Positions 1-5,031 of a stretch of DNA of 5,031 nucleotides are shown one piece after another (positions within the stretch are counted from its first letter, which is position 1; every line of letters starts with the position of its first letter). This DNA is from Pseudonocardia sp. GTDB taxonomy: Bacteria; Actinomycetota; Actinomycetes; Mycobacteriales; Pseudonocardiaceae. The position numbers and the translations under genes are program-made. The notes under the pieces were generated by a model. That model ran no database searches, was not told the origin of the DNA, and was given only the letters and a program-made list of their open reading frames with translations. The DNA lies in contig JAKDLE010000289.1 in the NCBI GenBank assembly GCA_030453005.1, forward strand, positions 1-5,031, in the 5' to 3' direction.

Positions 1-2
1 CG

Positions 3-2807
3 CAGAAGCCGTCCGCCGTCCCGTCTGCGGCCGCCCCGCCCACCCGGCGGTTGCTGCTGCTCGACGGGCACTCGCTCGCCTACCGGGCGTTCTTCGCGTT
101 GCCTGCGGAGAACTTCCGCACCGGCACGGGGCAGACCACCAATGCGGTCTACGGCTTCACCTCGATGCTGATCAACCTGTTGCGCGACGAGGCGCCCACG
201 CACCTCGCGGTGGCGTTCGACGTCTCGCGCAAGACGTTCCGCTCGGAGCGCTTCGCCGAGTACAAGGCGAACCGCACGACGACCCCTGACGACTTCCGGG
301 GTCAGGTCGACCTCATCAAGGAGGTGCTCACCGCGCTGGCGATCCCGTTCTTCGCGGTCGAGAACTTCGAGGCCGACGACGTCATCGCCACGCTCGCCAC
401 CCAGGCCGAGGTCGCCGGTTTCCAGGTGGCCATCACCACCGGTGACCGCGACGCGTTCCAGCTGGTCAGCGAGAACGTCATGGTGCTCTACCCGACGCGC
501 GGGGTCTCCGAGCTGGGCCGGATCGACCCGGCGGCGGTGATGGCGCGTTACGGCCTCACCCCGGAGCAGTACCCCGACTTCGCGGCGCTGCGCGGCGACC
601 CGAGCGACAACCTGCCCAACATCCCCGGTGTCGGGGAGAAGACCGCGGCGAAGTGGGTGCGCGAGTACGGGTCGCTCGCCGAGCTCACCGACCGCGTCGA
701 CGAGGTCAAGGGCAAGGCGGGCGACGCGCTGCGCGCCCACCTGGCCGGGGTGCTGCTCAACCGGCAGCTCACCGAGCTGGTCCGCGACGTGCCGCTCTCC
801 GCCGGGCCCGCCGAGCTGGAGGTGCGGCCGTGGGACCGCGACGCCGTGCACCGGCTGTTCGACGAGCTGGAGTTCCGGGTGCTGCGGGAGCGGCTGTTCT
901 CCACGCTGGTCTCCGCGGAGCCGGAGGCCGAGGGCGGCATCGAGGTGCAGGGCGCCGCGGTCGGGCCCGGCGCGGTGCGGGCCTGGCTCGACGCGCACGC
1001 CCGCGACGGGCGCCGGGTGGGGTGCGCGTTCTCAGGGCTCACCGGTGGGGCCGTCTCCGGCGATCTGGCCGGCGTCGCGCTGGCGACGGGGGAACCGTCG
1101 GTCGAGGCCCGCGCCGACGGCGCCGCCGCGGGCGTCCCCCAGGCAGGCTACCTCGACGTCACCACCCTCACCCCGGACGACGAGGCGGCGCTGGGGGAGT
1201 GGCTGGCCGACGCCTCGGTGCCCAAGGCCGCCCACGACGCCAAGTCGGCGCTGCACGCCCTGCGCGGTCGGGGCTGGACCCTGGCCGGGCTCACCAGCGA
1301 CACCGCGCTCGCCGCCTACCTCACCCGGCCCGGGCAGCGCAGCTTCGACCTCGCCGACCTCGCGCTGCGGCACCTGCGCCGCGAGCTGCGGGTCGACGGC
1401 GAGGACGATGGCGGCCAGCTCGCGCTGCTCGGCCTCTCGCCGTCGGACGGGGGCCTCGACGCCGACGGCCCCAGCGGCGAGGAGCAGGCCGACGCGAAGC
1501 GGGCGAGCGGGCAGATGGTGGCGGCGTCCGCGGTGGCCGAGCGGGCCGACGCGCTCGACGTCGAGGTGGCGGAGAAGGCGGCCACCGCGCTGCTCGCCGG
1601 CCTGGAGCTGCCGCTGGTGTACGTGCTGGCCGAGTGCGAGACCGCGGGCATCGCGGTCGACGGCGACGCGCTCACCGCGTTGGAGGCCGACTTCGCCGCC
1701 CAGGTCAGGCAGGCCGCGCAGGACGCGTACCGCGTCATCGGCAAGGAGATCAACCTCGGCTCGCCCAAACAGCTGCAGGTCGTGCTGTTCGACGAGCTGA
1801 ACATGCCCAAGACCAAACGCACGAAGACGGGCTACACGACCGACGCGGACGCCCTGGCCACGCTCTACGAGCAGACCGGCAACGAGTTCCTGGCGCACCT
1901 GCTGGCCCACCGCGACGCCACCCGGCTCAAGGTCACCGTCGACGGCCTGCTCAAGTCCGTGGCCGACGACGGGCGCATCCACACCACCTACAGCCAGACC
2001 ATCGCGGCCACCGGGCGGCTGAGCTCCACCGAGCCCAACCTGCAGAACGTGCCGATCCGCACCGCCGCGGGGCGCCGGATCCGCGAGACGTTCGTGGTGG
2101 GTGAGGGCTACGGCGAGCTGATGACGGCCGACTACAGCCAGATCGAGATGCGGATCATGGCGCACCTGTCGGAGGACGCCGCGTTGATCGAGGCGTTCCG
2201 CAGCAGCCACGACTTCCACGCCGAGACGGCGGCGCGGGTGTTCAAGGCCGAGGCCACCGCCGTCACACCGGCGCAGCGGGCCAAGATCAAGGCGATGAAC
2301 TACGGCCTGGCCTACGGGCTGAGCGCGTTCGGCCTGTCCAACCAGCTGCGGATCTCCACCGAAGAGGCCCGCGGCCTGATGGACGAGTACTTCTCCGGCT
2401 TCGGAGGGGTGCGCGACTACCTGGCCGGGGTCGTCGACCGCGCTCGCAAGGACGGGTTCACCGCCACCATCATGGACCGCCGCCGCTACCTGCCCGACCT
2501 CACCAGCGACAACCGCCAGCGCCGGGAGATGGCCGAGCGGATGGCCCTCAACGCCCCCATCCAGGGCAGCGCGGCCGACATCATCAAGGTGGCGATGCTC
2601 GGCGTGCACGGCGCGCTCACGGCCGAGGGCCTGCGCAGCCGCATGCTGCTGCAGGTGCACGACGAGCTCGTGCTGGAGGTCGCCGAGGGCGAGCGCGAGC
2701 AGGTGGAGACGCTCGTGCGCCGGGAGATGGCCGCCGCCGCGGAGCTGTCGGTGGCGCTGGAGGTGTCGGTGGGCTACGGCCGCAGCTGGGACGACGCGGC
2801 CCACTGA
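3..2807 (+). CDS. polA: DNA polymerase I (5' end outside window)
   Basis: This is the family A repair and Okazaki-fragment-processing polymerase. The frame is open to the left edge and encodes an Ala/Pro-rich lead-in before LLLLDGHSLAYRAFF, so the TTG at 51 is an internal Leu codon and the real start is upstream. Numbering from the codon at 51, residues 1-285 form the 5'-3' exonuclease/flap nuclease. It keeps the metal-binding acids D5, D57, E107, D109, D110, D132, D134, D183 and D186, and the helix-hairpin-helix PGVGEKTA. Residues about 295-510 occupy the place of the 3'-5' exonuclease but lack its DxE motif and carry an acidic, Gly-rich linker (about 449-490), so proofreading is probably absent. 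The polymerase domain shows TGRLSSTEPNLQN (654-666), motif A DYSQIEMRI (D694), motif B R743/K747/Y751/Y755 and motif C QVHDE (H870, D871). Length (at least 934 aa) and the TGA at 2805 fit an intact gene. It stands alone on the plus strand and converges with the minus-strand genes. Confidence 0.98.
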   Translation, partial: QKPSAVPSAAAPPTRRLLLLDGHSLAYRAFFALPAENFRTGTGQTTNAVYGFTSMLINLLRDEAPTHLAVAFDVSRKTFRSERFAEYKANRTTTPDDFRGQVDLIKEVLTALAIPFFAVENFEADDVIATLATQAEVAGFQVAITTGDRDAFQLVSENVMVLYPTRGVSELGRIDPAAVMARYGLTPEQYPDFAALRGDPSDNLPNIPGVGEKTAAKWVREYGSLAELTDRVDEVKGKAGDALRAHLAGVLLNRQLTELVRDVPLSAGPAELEVRPWDRDAVHRLFDELEFRVLRERLFSTLVSAEPEAEGGIEVQGAAVGPGAVRAWLDAHARDGRRVGCAFSGLTGGAVSGDLAGVALATGEPSVEARADGAAAGVPQAGYLDVTTLTPDDEAALGEWLADASVPKAAHDAKSALHALRGRGWTLAGLTSDTALAAYLTRPGQRSFDLADLALRHLRRELRVDGEDDGGQLALLGLSPSDGGLDADGPSGEEQADAKRASGQMVAASAVAERADALDVEVAEKAATALLAGLELPLVYVLAECETAGIAVDGDALTALEADFAAQVRQAAQDAYRVIGKEINLGSPKQLQVVLFDELNMPKTKRTKTGYTTDADALATLYEQTGNEFLAHLLAHRDATRLKVTVDGLLKSVADDGRIHTTYSQTIAATGRLSSTEPNLQNVPIRTAAGRRIRETFVVGEGYGELMTADYSQIEMRIMAHLSEDAALIEAFRSSHDFHAETAARVFKAEATAVTPAQRAKIKAMNYGLAYGLSAFGLSNQLRISTEEARGLMDEYFSGFGGVRDYLAGVVDRARKDGFTATIMDRRRYLPDLTSDNRQRREMAERMALNAPIQGSAADIIKVAMLGVHGALTAEGLRSRMLLQVHDELVLEVAEGEREQVETLVRREMAAAAELSVALEVSVGYGRSWDDAAH

Positions 2808-2837
2808 CCCACGGCAGGACGCAGCGGCGGATCCCGG

Positions 2838-3038
2838 TCACAACATCTCGTGGCAGGTCAGCAAGCAGCTCCCCAACATGACGCCGACCGTGGTCACACA
2901 CACGGCGCAAGCGGCGATGATGGCGGGAACTGTTACGGGTTGGGTACCGGTATGACGCCCGCCGCGAGTGTCGCCACACACGCGCCGCAGACACCCGGCA
3001 CGACGCCGACCATCCATTCCGGAATGGTGCTCATGCAT
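2838..3038 (-). CDS. Small Cys-containing hydrophobic ORF B (hypothetical)
   Basis: This is a 66-aa ORF if started at the ATG at 3038, or 47 aa from the GTG at 2981. I do not recognise a family. The N-terminal third is Arg/His/Gly-rich with poor codon bias, about 59% G/C at third positions by hand count. The last 32 codons are about 84% and encode a hydrophobic stretch VTVPAIIAACAVCVTTVGVM followed by LGSCLLTCHEML, with four cysteines. The credible part is therefore the C-terminal half, and the GTG start, or a frame change from ORF A, is more likely than the ATG. It could be a single-pass membrane peptide, a ribosomally made peptide precursor, or chance. It ends 30 bases from the polA stop, tail to tail. 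No clear ribosome binding site was found for either start. Confidence 0.3.
   Translation of the reverse strand: MHEHHSGMDGRRRAGCLRRVCGDTRGGRHTGTQPVTVPAIIAACAVCVTTVGVMLGSCLLTCHEML
2878..3011. repeat. Imperfect tandem duplication in the convergent gap
   Basis: Short identical words recur at similar offsets: ATGACGCC at 2878-2885 and 2952-2959 (74 apart), CACACACG at 2897-2904 and 2975-2982 (78 apart), and GACGCCGACC at 2880-2889 and 3002-3011. On the minus strand these words encode the shared VGV and Cys-bearing motifs of ORFs A and B. The differing offsets imply small indels since duplication, consistent with the two copies now being in different frames. The sequence is short and compositionally simple, so common origin is probable rather than proven. 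Confidence 0.35.
2933..3034 (-). CDS. Small Cys-containing hydrophobic ORF A (hypothetical)
   Basis: This is a 33-aa ORF, too short for ordinary gene calling. It begins MSTIPEWMVGVVPGVC and continues GACVATLAAGVIPVPNP before a TAA. The ATG at 3034 lies 9 bases after the TAA (3044-3046) of the unknown acidic protein, with a weak GGA a few bases upstream, so the two could be read from one transcript. About 79% of third codon positions are G/C, better than the overlapping frame of ORF B. It has one short hydrophobic segment and a CxxC pair. The motif VGVVPGVC here resembles VGVMLGSC at the end of ORF B, and VPGVCGAC resembles VPAIIAAC, which suggests that A and B descend from one duplicated unit now in different frames. 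Function is unknown. The size makes chance occurrence a serious alternative. Confidence 0.3.
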   Translation of the reverse strand: MSTIPEWMVGVVPGVCGACVATLAAGVIPVPNP

Positions 3039-3043
3039 TCCGG
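3014..3043. promoter_or_regulatory. 14-bp perfect palindrome plus a third half-copy
   Basis: CCATTCCGGAATGG at 3014-3027 equals its own reverse complement. CATTCCGG from the palindrome (3015-3022) recurs in direct orientation at 3036-3043, 21 bases away, about two helical turns. The set lies across the start region of ORF A, just after the stop of the unknown acidic protein. Such geometry suits a dimeric DNA-binding protein or an RNA hairpin, but a 14-bp palindrome is not very rare by chance in 5 kb (roughly 0.3 expected under equal base frequencies). It also overlaps codons of ORF A. Confidence 0.2.
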
Positions 3044-3418
3044 TTAGCAGGCCGCGAAGTCCTGGGTGGGGTCCGTCGGGTAGGTCTCGGTCTCCCGGAC
3101 GTCGTCATCACCACTGTCGTCGTCGGTGGGTACCGCCCCGATCTTGGACCAGTGCGCGCTGAGTACGCCTGCGCTCTGGATGAGATCGAACCACAGCTTG
3201 CCGTCGCGCATGACGAGATGCAGAACCGCGCGTCGCTCGGAAGCTATCTCGTGCTCGAAGGAGAGCAGGTCGCCGAGGTCGTCCCGAATGCGGCGCGGGA
3301 GACGGTCTGCGTCGACGCCGACAAGCCGGCCGGCCTGTCGGCGTCGAACGTCGAGAGCGAAGACGACGCCGTCCTGGCTGCCCGGTACCTGGCGAGCCGT
3401 GAGGAAGTCGTTGAGCAA
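3044..3418 (-). CDS. Hypothetical protein with acidic C-terminal tail
   Basis: This is a 124-aa protein that I do not recognise. Codon use is strongly actinobacterial throughout, with mostly G/C third positions, so coding is credible. The TTG start at 3418 is backed by a good Shine-Dalgarno sequence, GGAGGGG, ending 8 bases upstream. The sequence reads as a mixed alpha/beta soluble domain: a possible strand DGVVFALDVR (about 17-26), an Arg-rich segment, a helix-like LPRRIRDDLGDLLSFEHEIA, then a strand-like AVLHLVMRDGKLWFDLI. It ends in a disordered acidic tail (DDDSGDDDVRETETYPTDP) and a terminal Cys. No signal peptide, membrane segment or catalytic motif stands out. The same frame remains coding-like upstream of the TTG as far as a TGA at 3530-3532, without another start codon, so the protein may be the back part of a longer one (see 3419-3617). 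The tiny ORFs A and B follow immediately downstream. Confidence 0.6.
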   Translation of the reverse strand: MLNDFLTARQVPGSQDGVVFALDVRRRQAGRLVGVDADRLPRRIRDDLGDLLSFEHEIASERRAVLHLVMRDGKLWFDLIQSAGVLSAHWSKIGAVPTDDDSGDDDVRETETYPTDPTQDFAAC

Positions 3419-3617
3419 CTGGACGGCCCCTCCGTCGCGTACGGGTGCGACGGCTGGCTCGACCGCACTCCGTCGTCGGCGGAGCTTCGTCGCGGCGCGT
3501 TCGGTGAGATCGAACCCACCGAAACTTGGTCACGAGGTCCTTCGCCAGGAAGTGGTTCGCGGTGACTCGCTTCGGCTGGAACAACTGGCGCTCGAAGGTT
3601 GGGGTGCATGACTGCAC
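3419..3617 (-). pseudogene. Possible frameshifted 5' part of the 3044-3418 gene
   Basis: From a GTG at 3617 the minus strand encodes QSCTPTFERQLFQPKRV and then TANHFLAKDLVTKF, with good codon bias, up to the TTT at 3522-3524. Beyond that the frame turns into Arg/Pro-rich shadow sequence. Skipping the single C at 3521 enters the frame of the 3044-3418 protein, giving GGFDLTERAATKLRRRR and onward without a stop. Joined this way the product would be 190 aa. Explanations, in my order of likelihood, are an inactivating or sequencing-derived indel, two separate ORFs, or +1 recoding at UUU-C. AAGG sits directly against the GTG, which is poor spacing for a start, so the original start may be elsewhere. 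Confidence 0.35.
3427..3433 (-). promoter_or_regulatory. Ribosome binding site for the TTG start at 3418
   Basis: GGAGGGG on the minus strand ends 8 bases before the TTG at 3418. It is the strongest Shine-Dalgarno match I noticed in the 2808-3711 interval and the main reason to accept a TTG start rather than assume only a longer frameshifted gene. It lies inside codons of the possible upstream extension, so it could also be fortuitous. Confidence 0.4.
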
Positions 3618-3707
3618 CTTGTGAGTCGGGGTCGGACTGGGTGGGCACGGACGGCTCGATCGTGAGCAGCGCGCCGCACCCGATGAGCCTGAACCCGGCG
3701 GCGCGCG

Positions 3708-4163
3708 TCACGGGGTGCAGATCCGACCGGTGACGACCTCGGTGAAGCTGCCGTCCACCAGGTCCTGCACCCCGGCGAGCACGAGGGTGCCGCTCGCGCC
3801 GTCCAGCCCGTCGCCGCCGGTCAGGCCGGTGGTGCGGGTGACGAAGCCGCCCTTCACGGTGTCGAGCACTCCGGTGACCGGGGAGGTCAGGGTGCCGCGC
3901 CGGGTGTCGATCTCGATGGTCCCGGCGAACGTCACGGTGCGGGGCGTCGGCTGACCGGTGATCGTGAACGAGGCTGCGGTGGTGGCGCCGCCGAGCAGGC
4001 CTGGGCCGCGGAGCACCGCGGTGGTCGACGTGGGACCGACGGCCTGACCGGTGCCCCGCACCAGCACCGGCTGGCAGCTGGTCGCGGCCTGTGCGGTGAC
4101 GGGGGCGACGAGCGCGAGTGCCGCGGTCGCGACCGTCACGGCGACGGCGTCCCGGACCCTCAT
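3708..4163 (-). CDS. Small exported protein, probable beta-barrel-like fold
   Basis: This is a 151-aa protein with a textbook Sec signal peptide: basic MRVRD, a hydrophobic core VAVTVATAALALVA, and an AQA-A cleavage region near residue 26-27. The mature part (about 125 aa) is dominated by Thr, Val and Gly in alternating, strand-like runs: VTFAGTIEIDTRRGTLTSPV, then VLDTVKGGFVTRTTGLTGG, then ASGTLVLAGVQD and GSFTEVVTGRIC. The 'range of strands, gain-of-gradient loop, final TGxIC' pattern recalls small secreted actinobacterial proteins with an allene-oxide-cyclase-like barrel, but that is a resemblance from memory, not a search result. The two cysteines, C30 just after the signal and C149 near the C-terminus, could form a disulfide closing the fold. 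The ATG overlaps the oxidoreductase stop (ATGA, 4163-4160), with GGTGGGG just upstream, implying coupled translation. The stop at 3708-3710 likewise overlaps a GTG of a short ORF. Confidence 0.85.
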   Translation of the reverse strand: MRVRDAVAVTVATAALALVAPVTAQAATSCQPVLVRGTGQAVGPTSTTAVLRGPGLLGGATTAASFTITGQPTPRTVTFAGTIEIDTRRGTLTSPVTGVLDTVKGGFVTRTTGLTGGDGLDGASGTLVLAGVQDLVDGSFTEVVTGRICTP

Positions 4164-5031
4164 GACCCCACCCGCACGACGATCTTGCCCGTGGTGGCGC
4201 CGGCGAAGAGCTGGGTGAGCGCGTCGGGGGCCTTCTCGATCCCGTCGACGACGGTCTCGTCGGACCGGATCCGACCGGCGGCCAGGTGCCCCGCGAGCTC
4301 GCTGGCGATCATGCCGAACCGGTCGGCGTGGTCGAGGACGAGGAAGCCGTGCATCATGGCCCGCTTCATGATCAGCTGCGAGATCGCGTACTGGCCGATC
4401 GCGGCGGCGGTGCCCGCGCCGTCGTAGCTGGAGATCATCCCGCACAGCGCGACCCGTGCGCCGATGGTCAGCCGCATGAACACGTGGTCCATGACCTCGC
4501 CGCCGACGTTCTCGAAGTCGACGTCGACGCCGTCGGGTGTGGCCGCGTCGAGCAGCGAACGCCAGTCCGGGTCGAGCCGGTCGACGCACGCGTCGAAGCC
4601 GAGGTCCTCGACGACGTGGCGGCACTTGGCGGGCCCGCCCGCGATCCCGACGATCCGCGCCCCCCGGAGCTTCGCCAGCTGGCCCGCGACCGAGCCGACC
4701 GCCCCCGCTGCGGCTGAGACGACGACCGTCTCGCCCGCTGCCGGTGCGGTGCTCTCGATGCCGAGCCAGGCGGTGATACCGGTGTGCCCGAGCACCCCGA
4801 CGAACGTGGATGCGGGCGCCGGCAGGGGATCGGGGAGGACGGTGAACGGGCTGAGCAGCCGGGAGTCGTCGGCGACGCAGTACTCCTGCCAGTCCGTCCA
4901 GCCGAGGACGGTGGCCCCGAGTGGCAGGTCGGCGCGCAACGAGTCGACCACCACCCCGATCCCCAGACCCCGAAGTACCCCGTCGAGCCGGGAGGGCGGC
5001 ATGTATCCGGGATAGTCGCTCATCCAGACCC
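4160..5031 (-). CDS. NADP-dependent oxidoreductase, MDR family (5' end outside window)
   Basis: This is a zinc-independent medium-chain reductase of the leukotriene B4 12-hydroxydehydrogenase / prostaglandin reductase / YfmJ-CurA type. These enzymes use NADPH to reduce the C=C bond of alpha,beta-unsaturated ketones and aldehydes, or related substrates, in the cytoplasm. The frame runs through the right edge (RVW precedes the first visible Met at 5023). The family normally begins about 50 residues earlier, and RVWMSDYPGYMPP matches its internal 'MR-x-R/W-M-S-D...Y-x-P-P' segment, so that Met is not the start. Counting from it, family landmarks are VLGWTDWQEY (39-48), LGHTGITAWLGI (78-89), the nucleotide-binding AAAGAVGSVAGQLAK (104-118) with GIAGGPAKC (126-134), VDVDFENVGGEVMD (166-179), RVALCGMISSY (190-200) and a closing TTGKIVVRV. 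No zinc-ligand cluster is visible. The physiological substrate cannot be told. It shares a 4-base overlap with the exported protein gene downstream. Confidence 0.95.
   Translation of the reverse strand, partial: VWMSDYPGYMPPSRLDGVLRGLGIGVVVDSLRADLPLGATVLGWTDWQEYCVADDSRLLSPFTVLPDPLPAPASTFVGVLGHTGITAWLGIESTAPAAGETVVVSAAAGAVGSVAGQLAKLRGARIVGIAGGPAKCRHVVEDLGFDACVDRLDPDWRSLLDAATPDGVDVDFENVGGEVMDHVFMRLTIGARVALCGMISSYDGAGTAAAIGQYAISQLIMKRAMMHGFLVLDHADRFGMIASELAGHLAAGRIRSDETVVDGIEKAPDALTQLFAGATTGKIVVRVGS

Noticed and set aside
51..53. TTG as the polA start codon
   Set aside because: The frame is open to the left edge, and the TTG lies inside the conserved LLLLDGHS strand of the 5' nuclease; actinobacterial PolA proteins carry an N-terminal lead-in before it.
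628..2104. Long plus-strand ORFs in the other two frames inside polA
   Set aside because: Arg/Pro/Ser or Arg/Ala/Gly-rich shadow frames with no recognisable domain.
1032..2804. 590-aa minus-strand ORF opposite polA
   Set aside because: His/Val/Gly/Arg-rich low-complexity translation typical of the antisense of a GC-rich gene, fully covered by a motif-verified polA.
2808..2910. Intrinsic terminator for polA
   Set aside because: Only a 5-bp stem with an 8-base loop (CCGTG at 2888 and CACGG at 2901) was found, with no T tract, so it is not convincing.
2838..3038. Calling the mini-ORFs two-component sactipeptide or lanthipeptide precursors
   Set aside because: The Cys/Gly/Val composition is suggestive, but there is no radical SAM, lanthionine synthetase, protease or transporter in the window, and no recognised leader motif.
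2850..3047. 65-aa plus-strand ORF downstream of polA
   Set aside because: Codon third positions are less biased than in the opposing minus frames, it has no clear ribosome site, and the translation is His/Thr/Gly/Pro-rich without structure. The similar MTP starts at 2878 and 2952 follow from the DNA duplication.
3126..3611. Plus-strand ORFs opposite the unknown protein (161 and 137 aa)
   Set aside because: Their coding bias mirrors the minus strand; the minus frame has the better start, ribosome site and protein-like composition.
3608..3733. 41-aa plus-strand ORF (MTAPCESGSDWVG...)
   Set aside because: Reasonable codon bias, but it runs antisense into the 3' end of the exported protein gene, has only weak upstream AAGG/GGGG, and matches no family I know; more likely a mirror of minus-strand composition.
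1..5031. CRISPR arrays, tRNA/rRNA genes, insertion sequences, attachment sites
   Set aside because: No spaced identical repeats, tRNA-like cloverleaf, rRNA core sequence, transposase motif or terminal inverted repeats were seen on either strand.

Overview
The window comes from a high-GC actinomycete chromosome. Codon third positions are strongly G/C, translational overlaps of the ATGA/GTGA kind occur, and the DNA polymerase I has actinobacterial traits: a Tyr at the ddNTP-selectivity position of the O-helix and a degenerate proofreading domain. A Pseudonocardia-like or related genus is plausible, but I cannot fix the genus from sequence alone.

Layout. Positions 1-2807 (+) carry nearly all of polA (DNA polymerase I); its true start lies left of the window. 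From 2838 to the right edge every credible gene is on the minus strand, so polA converges on this set. Reading in the minus direction from the right edge: (i) an NADP-dependent MDR-family oxidoreductase whose N-terminus is cut off by the window edge (5031-4160); (ii) a small exported protein with a clear signal peptide (4163-3708), joined to the oxidoreductase by a 4-base ATGA overlap; (iii) an unrecognised 124-aa acidic-tailed protein (3418-3044), whose coding signal continues upstream to about 3617 only if a frame change near 3521 is allowed; (iv) in the convergent gap beside polA, two overlapping tiny cysteine-containing hydrophobic ORFs (3034-2933 and 3038-2838), which look like diverged copies of one another.

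The polA and oxidoreductase flanks are ordinary housekeeping or metabolic sequence; lines counted by hand are about 72-80% GC. The stretch from about 2810 to 3615 is less ordinary: most hand-counted lines are about 60-65% GC (one is 77%), it has a broken or recoded reading frame, an imperfect internal duplication and a 14-bp perfect palindrome with an extra half-copy. If the window holds something undescribed, it is here: the unknown protein plus the paired Cys-rich mini-ORFs. No modification enzyme, transporter, integrase, IS element, tRNA, rRNA or CRISPR array is visible, so any function for this cluster is conjecture.
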